62,528 nt of DNA from Chitinophaga pinensis (GTDB lineage: Bacteria; Bacteroidota; Bacteroidia; Chitinophagales; Chitinophagaceae). Below, piece after piece: positions 8,923 to 18,300 of this stretch. A program made the translations under genes and the position numbers. The stretch's first letter is position 1, and every line of letters begins with the position of its first letter. Where the stretch lies: assembly GCA_945876095.1 (NCBI GenBank), contig CAMCMP010000020.1, positions 1 through 62,528 on the forward strand. Direction: 5' to 3'. The notes beneath the pieces are model-generated. The model did no database searches. It was not told where the DNA came from and saw only the letters and a program-made list of their open reading frames with translations.

Positions 8923-10587
8923 TTAGGTACTTAGGCCTGAAATTCCATTTGGAATAGAGTCCTTTTCCTTTTTACTTGGTAAAACCAACTGTATGATTAC
9001 ACTAAAAAATATCACCAATATCACCCCTATTGCATTCAGCCATAAAAAAGAAACAACATTGAGATTGTAGATTAAAATAATTAATAATTCTGATATCACC
9101 GATGCAATAAAAACAGCATTTCCCTTCACATATTTAATCCAGAATGCTACTAAAAATATTCCCAATATTACTCCGTAAAATAAGGAACCCAAAATATTAA
9201 CTGCCTCAATTAAACTATTACCCAGATTGTAAGCAAACATAGCTACTACTACAGAAAATACACCCCAACCAAATGTGTACCATTTTGAAATACTGTAATC
9301 CTGAGCTTCCGTACAATTTTTATTGATAAACTTTTTATGAAAATCTACCACCGTACAGGAGGCGAGCGAATTTAAAGCAGCGGCAATACTACCCCATGCT
9401 GCCAAAAAAATAACAGCAATCAATAAACCTACCAGCCCTTTTGGTAAATTGTCAATTACAAAACGAAGGAAAATAAAATTAGTATCATTGGCATCATCTC
9501 CAGGAATGGCTTTTTTAATTATTGATTTATATTCTGCTCGTAGTTCAGTTGCGAGCGCTGGATTATTTTCTTTTAAAGCATTCACATATTGATTTTCCAA
9601 ATGAACCAGAGAATCTTTGTAAACTGTTTTTTTAGCTACTATCACTCTTGCTTCATCAAAATAAATTGGTGCCTTGTGGTACTGGTAAAAAGAAAAAACT
9701 AAAATTCCTACCAATAAAATAAGAAACTGCATAGGCACTTTCACCAAACCATTGGTTAATAATCCAATTTTACTTTCCTTGTCCGACTTAGCGGTAAGGT
9801 ACCTCCCTACCTGACTTTGATCTGCACCAAAGTAGCTAATTGACAAGAAAAAGCCGCCTAACAAACCACTCCAAATATTGTATTTATCTTTCCAATCGAA
9901 ATGCTGATTGGTAACACCAGTAGTGATAATATTCATCTTTCCCTTGCCTCCTGCCACCTTTATGGCATCCAAAAAACCCATTCCATCTGGCAGTAAATTA
10001 ATTACCATGTAGCCCGCCAAAAACATTCCGGCTATAATGATGATCAATTGCAATTGTTGTGTGTAGGCAACCGCTTTGGCCCCTCCAGTAATGGTATAAA
10101 CAATCAGCATTCCTCCCATTACCAAATTGGTATAATAAATATTCCAACCCAAAAGTGAACTCAGTATTATAGAAGGAGCATAAATACTAATGCCAGTAGA
10201 TAAACCGCGAGAAATTAAAAACAAAGCAGAAGTAAGCGACCTTGTTTTTAAGTCAAACCGATTTTCTAAAAATTCATAGGCGGTATACACTTTTAATTTT
10301 CGGAAAACAGGTACAAAAAAAATGCAGACTACAATCATTGCCAATGGTAATCCAAAATAATATTGCACAAATCGCATTCCATCAGTATAGGCCTGACCAG
10401 GCGCACTTAAAAAAGTTACCGCGCTAGCCTGTGTACCCATAATACTCAATAGTACCATGTACCATGGTAAACTACGGTTACTCAAAAAGTAACCATCCAA
10501 ATCCTTTGTGGTTTGACTTTTATATACACCATAAATAATGATGCCGAAAAGGGTAGTTATTAATATGATCCAATCAATGGTACTCAT
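8923..10587 (-). CDS. Sodium:solute symporter (SSS family)
   Basis: The protein has 554 residues with about 13 predicted membrane helices. It begins STIDWIILITTLFGIIIYGVY. SSS features include GTQASAVTFLSAPGQAY (about 51-67), the conserved ITGGAKAVAYTQQLQ near residue 165, and GSIAAALNSLASCTVVDF near residue 400. A soluble loop with many charged residues (about 310-370) is inserted between helices. The substrate is not predictable, and sialic acid, sugar or nucleoside uptake are all possible. It is the last gene of a minus-strand set that starts with the PIG-L deacetylase and includes the 34-residue membrane peptide just upstream, suggesting that the transporter handles the deacetylase's product. 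Confidence 0.9.
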   Translation of the reverse strand: MSTIDWIILITTLFGIIIYGVYKSQTTKDLDGYFLSNRSLPWYMVLLSIMGTQASAVTFLSAPGQAYTDGMRFVQYYFGLPLAMIVVCIFFVPVFRKLKVYTAYEFLENRFDLKTRSLTSALFLISRGLSTGISIYAPSIILSSLLGWNIYYTNLVMGGMLIVYTITGGAKAVAYTQQLQLIIIIAGMFLAGYMVINLLPDGMGFLDAIKVAGGKGKMNIITTGVTNQHFDWKDKYNIWSGLLGGFFLSISYFGADQSQVGRYLTAKSDKESKIGLLTNGLVKVPMQFLILLVGILVFSFYQYHKAPIYFDEARVIVAKKTVYKDSLVHLENQYVNALKENNPALATELRAEYKSIIKKAIPGDDANDTNFIFLRFVIDNLPKGLVGLLIAVIFLAAWGSIAAALNSLASCTVVDFHKKFINKNCTEAQDYSISKWYTFGWGVFSVVVAMFAYNLGNSLIEAVNILGSLFYGVILGIFLVAFWIKYVKGNAVFIASVISELLIILIYNLNVVSFLWLNAIGVILVIFFSVIIQLVLPSKKEKDSIPNGISGLST

Positions 10588-10628
10588 TCAAAAAATTAGT
10601 GATCATGAAATATAAAAATCAATTCAAA

Positions 10629-10733
10629 CTATTGGTAATAAATAGTAATAAAATAGTAGATCATCATTTGTAATAACAATATGATGGCCACTCCCCAATA
10701 CCATTTTCTCCAATATGATTTTTCACTTTGCAT
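10629..10733 (-). CDS. 34-residue single-pass membrane peptide
   Basis: This short minus-strand reading frame begins ATG at 10733 and ends TAG at 10629. It reads MQSEKSYWRKWYWGVAII and then LLLQMMIYYFITIYYQ. An amphipathic, Trp/Lys-rich N-terminus is followed by one hydrophobic helix with aromatic flanks, the layout of a small inner-membrane protein. It starts 25 bp after the PIG-L stop and ends 41 bp before the symporter start, so it sits inside the operon. Small helices at this position, just before an SSS transporter, often act as accessory subunits. That role is inference, and the length is below usual gene-calling cut-offs. Confidence 0.6.
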   Translation of the reverse strand: MQSEKSYWRKWYWGVAIILLLQMMIYYFITIYYQ

Positions 10734-10757
10734 ACAGCAGACTTTTAAAAAATTAAA

Positions 10758-13247
10758 TTACTTTTTTCCTTTTTCTGGTAATGCAATCAAATTGGCAAAC
10801 AAACGATACGCTCCTGCAACTCCCGCCGGCAGTTCCCTAAAAAACACTAGCCCTGTATAAATAAATCTTCCCTTACCATAATTGGCAATGATCAAAGATC
10901 CATCCTGATCTGCTTCCGAAGGGTCTTTCATGCTCAATATATGTTGAAAAGCAGGATCAGTCATTCCAGAATTATAAATACTGCGCTCTTGAATCCATCC
11001 TTCAAAATCCTTTTCAGAAATTTTATTAGGATAATTTAATGCTGGATGATTGGGCAATAAGAAATTTACTTTTGCCTCTTCGTCTGTAACTCTATTACGA
11101 GTGATAGTAAATGGATAAGGCGAAATTTTTGCTTTTACAGGCCCAATCTGATTGCTCGTATTATACTGACAAAGTAAAATGCCGCCCTCCTTAACATAAT
11201 TCATTAGTGCATCATACACATTATTCATCCAGTCATTTGTATTGTATGCCCTCACTCCTGTTACAATTGCATCGTATTGATTAAGCTTGCCTGCCTTAAT
11301 GTCTATCTCTGAAAGTAGGTCTACTTGATACCCCATTTCCTGCAAAGCCTGAGGCACTTTATCACCTGCCCCTGGAATATAACCCACTAGTTTTCCGCTA
11401 ATTTTTATATCTGCAAAAACAGATTTTGTGATTGCTTCTTTTTGATAAACGATAGAAGGAATGTGATCATAATTGATCACTCTTTTATAAGTTTTTGAAC
11501 CTTCAGAAACTCCACCACTTAACGCAGCCTGAATGGTTACTGTTTCACTCGATAAATTATTTTGTGGCAGTCGAACCTTTAGTAAGACTGGCTTTTCTTT
11601 TGAAATTGCTTTTAAAGAAAAATCTTTTTTATTTAAAATAGTCCCTTGCTTATCTTTTAAAGTAGCTTGCACTTGAAACTCAGCCTTCAAATCAATATTG
11701 GGTATAACCCGCATATCTACGTGCAAAGAATCTTTGTTCTTTAATAAATAAATATCTTTTTCAAACTTCACATCCGCTACTGGCAATATAGTAAATGGCT
11801 GATTCAACTCACCTCTTACTGGGTCAGTATATTTATATCGAATAGGTTGGGTAAATATAAATGGAGTACCTTCAATGGTTACATCAAAATCCACTTGAAT
11901 AGGAGTGTTTTCTGCCATGCCTATTTTTTGACGATCCGCTACATTAAAACTTCCTTTATCCATTGGCAATGAAAGCCAATAAGGTTGCGCATTTTTTACA
12001 TCTGCATCGCTAAGGAAAATATTTTTTATAATCGACTGATTGTTATTTTTATTGAGTGCTCCTAACAAATAATGCTGATTGCCGATGCTTACACCCATCG
12101 TACTAATATTTAAACCCAATTGATTATTAGCAGTAGCCGTTATTCTAGCACTATCACCTTGAACGCCAAATTGATTGTTGGAAGTTGCTTCAAGAAATAG
12201 ACCACTGGCAGCCTTGATGCAGTTTTTTATCTCTTTTAATTTCTGAGTTTTCCAATAACCATCATTGAGTGATGAAACTAAATTATATAGATTCACCAAT
12301 GCTGGCACTGATTTTTCTGGATGTTCTGCAGAGAAATTAGCAGCTATATTTACTGAAAGTTTTGATAAATTATTTTTATTAACCCTTTCCCAATTCGTTG
12401 TTACGCCATCCATCAAATCATTCACTGGTTGTTCGCCTTTGATGGTGGTAAAATATTCAGTCACGGTTCCTCTTTGTGCTGACACACCAAAGCCCTGACT
12501 TTTATGTTGGCTTCTGCTAAGTGCAGCAATTTCTCCATACCCTTTTCCCAGCAGTGGATTGTACATACCCACATCAATTTTAAATTGGTCTTCACTTTGT
12601 GTGTTACCACTCCCAAAATTAAAAGTATTCCAAAGTAATCTTTTGGCCTGCCAAATGCTTACTCCCTGTGATAACTGCTCAGGGAATTTGGAAGGATCTG
12701 CCGCAGCATCAAAAGCCTCACGGGCAAGGATTCCCGAAGCTGCATGATGACCATGCCCTGCCCTACTATCTTCTGGAAAACGGGCAATTAATATATCAGG
12801 CTGAAATTTACGGATAACCCAAACTACATCACTCAATATTTTATCATGTCCCCAAAAGCGAAATGCCTCTTCGGAAGATTTACTAAATCCAAAATCAAAG
12901 GCCCTGCTAAAAAACTGTTCAGCCCCGTCTATTCTTCTAGCCGATAGTAATTCTTGGGTTCTAATTAGTCCCAAATCAATCCCCTGCTCATCGCCAATTA
13001 AATTTTGTCCTCCATCACCTCTAGTCAAACTTAAGTACCCAGTTCGATACAATTTTTCATTCGCGAGATATGTAAGCAGACGAGTATTTTCATCATCTGG
13101 ATGGGCTGCAATGTATAAAACTGAACCAAGAACCGGTAATTTTTTTAACTGTAGCAATATTTCAGAAGAAGTATAGCTTTTGGGAGTTTGAGAAATCGCT
13201 AACAACGAATTAAATAAGAAAGCTATAACAGCAATAGGTTTTAACAT
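10758..13247 (-). CDS. PIG-L (LmbE-type) deacetylase with large C-terminal region
   Basis: The protein has 829 residues. A signal peptide (about 1-20, ending AISQ) precedes a PIG-L/LmbE zinc deacetylase domain (about 40-260): AAHPDDE at 47-53 and the second metal/His motif GHGHHAASG near residue 165. These enzymes remove N-acetyl groups from sugars such as GlcNAc. The long remainder contains beta-sandwich segments and a C-terminal flavodoxin/amidotransferase-like part (about 610-829: LVGYIPGAGDKVPQALQEMG, then YDAIVTGVRAYN). It is therefore a periplasmic or surface amidohydrolase of the long Bacteroidota type. The downstream small membrane peptide and SSS symporter suggest a deacetylate-and-import unit, which is inferred from order only. 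Confidence 0.88.
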   Translation of the reverse strand: MLKPIAVIAFLFNSLLAISQTPKSYTSSEILLQLKKLPVLGSVLYIAAHPDDENTRLLTYLANEKLYRTGYLSLTRGDGGQNLIGDEQGIDLGLIRTQELLSARRIDGAEQFFSRAFDFGFSKSSEEAFRFWGHDKILSDVVWVIRKFQPDILIARFPEDSRAGHGHHAASGILAREAFDAAADPSKFPEQLSQGVSIWQAKRLLWNTFNFGSGNTQSEDQFKIDVGMYNPLLGKGYGEIAALSRSQHKSQGFGVSAQRGTVTEYFTTIKGEQPVNDLMDGVTTNWERVNKNNLSKLSVNIAANFSAEHPEKSVPALVNLYNLVSSLNDGYWKTQKLKEIKNCIKAASGLFLEATSNNQFGVQGDSARITATANNQLGLNISTMGVSIGNQHYLLGALNKNNNQSIIKNIFLSDADVKNAQPYWLSLPMDKGSFNVADRQKIGMAENTPIQVDFDVTIEGTPFIFTQPIRYKYTDPVRGELNQPFTILPVADVKFEKDIYLLKNKDSLHVDMRVIPNIDLKAEFQVQATLKDKQGTILNKKDFSLKAISKEKPVLLKVRLPQNNLSSETVTIQAALSGGVSEGSKTYKRVINYDHIPSIVYQKEAITKSVFADIKISGKLVGYIPGAGDKVPQALQEMGYQVDLLSEIDIKAGKLNQYDAIVTGVRAYNTNDWMNNVYDALMNYVKEGGILLCQYNTSNQIGPVKAKISPYPFTITRNRVTDEEAKVNFLLPNHPALNYPNKISEKDFEGWIQERSIYNSGMTDPAFQHILSMKDPSEADQDGSLIIANYGKGRFIYTGLVFFRELPAGVAGAYRLFANLIALPEKGKK

Positions 13248-13457
13248 ACGATTTTGATTATATATTGGATGTAATATAATGACAACTTAAAGAATTTCCA
13301 TTTTTAAAAAATATCTATAAAAATAATAGCCTCACTCTAAGTTTTGTTTGACCTAGCCTCCAATTTTTATAAAAACATCAAAAAGATATCTTTTATTAAC
13401 TTAAAATTGAATATTTAACAATAAAATTGATTCAGTAATTTAGTAAAAAAATAGCGG

Positions 13458-15167
13458 ATGAAGTCCAAGAATCTAGTTCGATTATTACTGATTGTTTTAT
13501 TGATAAGTGGCTCGATGGCTAGGGCACAAAAGATTGACCCTTTCCATTATCAGCAACAAAAAAAAGTCATTTGTACCAAGGGGGCTGTATCATCCGCCAA
13601 TGCACTAGCTAGTAAAGTAGGCGTAAATATTTTAAAAAAAGGAGGAAATGCCATCGATGCTGCAATCGCTACTCAACTGGCCCTTGCGGTAGTATACCCA
13701 GGAGCTGGCAATATTGGTGGGGGTGGTTTTATGATCGCGCATTTAAAAAATGGAAAAAATATCAGCATTGATTTTCGGGAGACTGCACCCTCCCAATCCA
13801 ATAGGGATATGTACTTGGATAAAAAGGGGAATCCGCAAATGAATTTATCCCAAGACGGTCATCTTGCTAGTGGAATTCCGGGTTCGGTGGCAGGTATATT
13901 CTCAGCTATGAAATACGCTTTATTGCCTTTTAGAACCCTTATACAGCCAGCTATTGAACTTGCAGAAAAAGGTTTTTCAATTAGTGCCAACCAGGCGCAT
14001 GATTTCAATGAATTAAAAAATGAATTCATCCAGCTAAATACTTCCCCCACCGCTTTTGTAAAAACAACCCCTTGGAAAGCAGGTGACACACTGATACAAA
14101 AGGACCTTGCTAATACTCTCAAAATAATAAGGGATAAGGGTGTCAAAGGATTTTATGAAGGAGTAACTGCCAATTTAATTATTGCTGAAATGGCAAAAGG
14201 GAAAGGGATTATTACTGGGGATGATTTAAAAAAATATACCGCTAAGGAAAGGACTGCGATTGAATTTGATTATAAATCACATCACATTATTTCGATGCCA
14301 TTACCTAGTAGTGGAGGAATCATTTTACAGCAGGTATTAAAAATGATAGAACAAAAAAATATCGGTGAAATGAAATTTCAATCTGCTGCTAGCGTTCAGC
14401 TTTTAACCGAAGCAGAGAGAAGAGCCTTTGCCGATAGAGCACAATATTTAGGAGATGGGGATTTTGTGAAAGTGCCAGTAAAAGCCTTGATAAGCGAAAA
14501 TTATTTAAAAGAAAGAATGAAAGATTACAGACCGGGTATTGCTGGTAATAGTCAGTCAACTCAACAGGGTTACATTAAAGAAAGTGATGAAACCACTCAT
14601 TTAAGCATAATTGATGCCGCAGGCAATGCGGTAGCCGTAACTACCACTCTAAATGGTTCTTACGGTAGCAGAACAGTTGTTGGCGGAGCAGGATTTCTGC
14701 TAAATAATGAGATGGATGATTTTAGTGTGAAGCCGGGTGTTCCCAATATGTATGGAGCTTTAGGTGCCGAAGCCAATGCTATTTACCCAGGCAAAAGAAT
14801 GTTGAGTAGTATGGCTCCTACCATTGTATTGAAAAACAATCAACCCTATTTGGTAGTGGGGACCCCAGGTGGCACTACCATACCTACTAGTATTATTCAA
14901 TCCTTGGTAAATATGATTGACTTTAAAATGTCACCAGAAGACGCTGTCAACCTGCCAAAATTCCATCATCAATGGCTGCCAGATGAAATAATAGTAGAAA
15001 AAGATTTTAACGCAGCTACCATTCAACAACTAGAAGCGATGGGCTATAAAGTAGTAAAAAAAGAGGCCATTGGGCGAACTGAATTGATAGAAATAAAATA
15101 TGACAAAACAAGGAAAATAACAGCCATTGCCGATAAGCGAGGAGATGATTCTGCTGAAGGGTATTAA
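13458..15167 (+). CDS. ggt: Gamma-glutamyltransferase / glutathione hydrolase
   Basis: The protein has 569 residues. A signal peptide (about 1-23) is followed by the Ntn-hydrolase fold: SANALASKVGVNILKKGGNA (46-65), the GGGGFM segment, and the conserved HLASGIPGSVAG. The autocleavage site and N-terminal nucleophile of the small subunit are Thr379-Thr380-His381, with the oxyanion segment MLSSMAPTIVL downstream. It hydrolyses gamma-glutamyl bonds of glutathione and related peptides in the periplasm. Length and motifs are complete. It lies three genes before the YbdK/GCS2-type ligase cluster, so a shared gamma-glutamyl chemistry is conceivable but unproven. Confidence 0.95.
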   Translation: MKSKNLVRLLLIVLLISGSMARAQKIDPFHYQQQKKVICTKGAVSSANALASKVGVNILKKGGNAIDAAIATQLALAVVYPGAGNIGGGGFMIAHLKNGKNISIDFRETAPSQSNRDMYLDKKGNPQMNLSQDGHLASGIPGSVAGIFSAMKYALLPFRTLIQPAIELAEKGFSISANQAHDFNELKNEFIQLNTSPTAFVKTTPWKAGDTLIQKDLANTLKIIRDKGVKGFYEGVTANLIIAEMAKGKGIITGDDLKKYTAKERTAIEFDYKSHHIISMPLPSSGGIILQQVLKMIEQKNIGEMKFQSAASVQLLTEAERRAFADRAQYLGDGDFVKVPVKALISENYLKERMKDYRPGIAGNSQSTQQGYIKESDETTHLSIIDAAGNAVAVTTTLNGSYGSRTVVGGAGFLLNNEMDDFSVKPGVPNMYGALGAEANAIYPGKRMLSSMAPTIVLKNNQPYLVVGTPGGTTIPTSIIQSLVNMIDFKMSPEDAVNLPKFHHQWLPDEIIVEKDFNAATIQQLEAMGYKVVKKEAIGRTELIEIKYDKTRKITAIADKRGDDSAEGY

Positions 15168-15249
15168 TTCATTGTGATTTATTTTACACTGTATTTTAAA
15201 AACTACTTTTTTTAACATATAAATACCTATCACTAGTTTTGGTATTGAA

Positions 15250-15280
15250 TTTGTATATAGGTATCTAAACGCTATTTTTG
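15250..15280 (+). promoter_or_regulatory. Promoter of the TamB-type gene
   Basis: TTTG (15250-15253), a 19-nt spacer and TATTTTTG (15273-15280) give an exact match to the Bacteroidota consensus. Transcription would start near 15287, which limits how far upstream the TamB start codon can lie. Confidence 0.75.
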
Positions 15281-15351
15281 CATAATAATTCAATCCACTG
15301 CACAAAAGCTTACACATATTAAAACGAATAGCCCTAACGCTTATTTTTTGG

Positions 15352-18300
15352 GTGACGCTGGCTATTTTATTAACCACTGTTTTGAATGACGCCCCTCTAT
15401 GGGTTTTTGTAGTGCTTTTTGTTGGCTGGATTGCCATCTGGCTGTACTTTTTCAAAGAAAGAAATCAAAAAATCAAGTTCTTTCTACCCGTTCTGTTGCT
15501 AATACTTTTTATTTGGGGTGTTTTACAACTTACTCCTGTACAAAATTTTATAGTGGGTAAAGTCACCACTACCCTTTCGAAGGAACTGCATGCAAAGGTG
15601 AAAATTCAATATATCAATTATCATTTATTTGATAAGATGGCATTGAATGGATTTTTAGTAGAAGATTTAAATAAAGACACTTTATTATATGCAGCTAGTG
15701 CAAGTTTCAAAATTACTGACTGGTTCTTTTTTAAAAACAAAGCCATCATTCAGTACATAGCCTTAGATAACGCGGTAGTTAATTTGCACCGAACCGATTC
15801 TACATGGAATTATCAATTTATATCCGATTACTTTGCTCAGCCAGCCGATAGCTCCACCAAAAGTAAAGAAGCTATTGCATTTGATTTTAAAAAAATTCTT
15901 CTTACTAATATCCAATTTAACCAAGTAGATAAATGGGTTGGACAAAACTTGAAATTCTCTGTTAAAAAGTTTGATCTCAATGCAGAACAAATCAATCTTA
16001 CCAAAAAACAAATCCATTTAAAAAATATTTTACTGGACGCCCCCATTTTTTCACAAGAAGATTACACAGGACTAAGGCCTGATTCGCTCATCAAAAAAAA
16101 GGTTGAAAAAATTAACTTGTCCCCCCTTCCTTACAAATGGAATAATGAGGGATGGCTTTTATTAGTAAATAATATTGAAATTAAAAACGGTGAATTTGTA
16201 AATGAAATACAATCTGATCATATAGCCTACAAAGAAACCATTGATGGAGATCATCTTAAGTTTAGCAATATTACTGGTGAAATAAAAGATGTTCGGTTTG
16301 AAAAAGATACTCTAACTGCTTTTGTACAATTAGGCACTAAAGAACAATGTGGACTTGATATTAAAAAATTACAAGCCAACTTGAAATTCACGCCTGATAT
16401 TATGGAGTTTAAGCAGCTAGATTTGAAAACTGAAAAAAGCAGACTAGGGAATTATTATGCGATGAAGTATTCCAGTTTTCAAAAAAACATGAATAATTTC
16501 AATCATGATGTTCAATTGGAAGGAAACTTTACCGACAGCAAACTAAGCACAGATGATATAGCATTTTTTGCGCCTGAAGTTAAAAAATGGGAAATGCTTT
16601 TTGATATTTCTGGCTCAATAACTGGAAGATTTGATAATCTTAGAACCAAAGGCATGCGCATTAGTTCTGGCAGCTCCTTGTTTGATGGCGATATATCTTT
16701 GGCTGGGCTTCCAGACATTGAAAAGACATTTATCAATTTAGATGCCAATACTCTCCAGACAAATTATGAAGACTTATGCATCATTGTTCCATCCCTTAAA
16801 AATATAACTACTCCTCAACTTAGTAAATTAGGCTATATACAATACCAGGGTATGTTTACAGGCTTCATCAATGATTTTGTTGCCTTTGGAAGTATTCAAA
16901 CACAGTTAGGTGTTTTGAAGGGAGATATTAATTTGAAGCTTCCAGAAAAAAGAACGCCTGTTTATAAAGGTAAAATCTCCACTGTTGGATTTAAATTAGG
17001 TGAATTTTTTAATTTAAATACACTTCAAAATATCACTTTCAATGGCAATGTGAATGGAACTGGATTTTCTGAAAAAGATATCAATGCCAGTTTTTATGGA
17101 AAAGTTGACACCTTAGGGTTAAACGGATATGACTACCAAAATATTGATGTGAATGGAAGGTTTTTCAAAAAAATATTTACGGGTCTTTTAAGTATTCATG
17201 ACGAAAATTTAGTAGTGGATAGTTTGAAAGGGACGATAGATCTGAATAGTAAAGTACCTCAATTTTTATTTAATGCCACCTTGAGTAAGTCAGATTTTAA
17301 AAAATTAAAATTATCTACTGATGATTTTGAGCTGAAAGGAGATTTTGAGCTCAATTTTGCCGGTAATAATATTGATGACTTCTTAGGTACAGCGAGAGTT
17401 TATAATGCCAAGTTAACTCACAACCACCAACCATTAAATTTCGATTCTTTATTATTAGAGTCTTCTATAGAAAAGAATTTGAAATATTTAACTCTTCATA
17501 CAAATAATGTAGATGCAGAATTGTTAGGTAAGTTTTCAATCAATGAATTACCCACTGCATTTAATTCATTTCTGAGCAGATATTTCCCTTCTCAATTCAA
17601 TGTGCCACCAAGCTTTAAAAGCGAACAGGATTTCTCATTTAAAATTACCACAAATGATTTTGATGCCTTTTCAAAAATACTAGATAATAGATTGGGAGGG
17701 TTTAATAATTCATCGTTCAGCGGCAACCTCAATTTAAAAGAAAATAAACTAAATATAAATGCTGAGGTACCGCGTTTTAGCTATAATGGAAAAGTATTTA
17801 ACAATACAAGATTTAATAGCATTGGCAATATCGATTCGCTTCAAACTGAAGTAGATATAGATGAAATTATTATCAATGACAGCATGAGCCTTCCCTCTAC
17901 CAAAATAGCCTTTACCACCCGCAACGATCTTTCTGATATTAGCATCAATACAAGAGCTAGTAAAACTTTTGGAGATGCAGCCATTCATGCTAGTTTGCAA
18001 ACTTTAAAGGATGGGCTAAAAATCCATTTTTCGCCTTCCTCCTTTATTATCAATGAGAAAAAATGGGAGTTAGAAAAAGATGGAGAGCTTACTTTAACTG
18101 AGAAAGAAGTGAGTGCCAATGATATAAAATTCATACAGGGAAATCAGCAAATCATTATTTCAACTGAGCCGTCTGATATCGGTAGTTCAAATGATTTGTT
18201 GATCAAGCTCAATAAAATTAATATCAATGACTTTGTACCTTTTGTCTTAAAAGATCCAAACTTAGAGGGACAACTCACTGGTGATATTAGAATAATGGAT

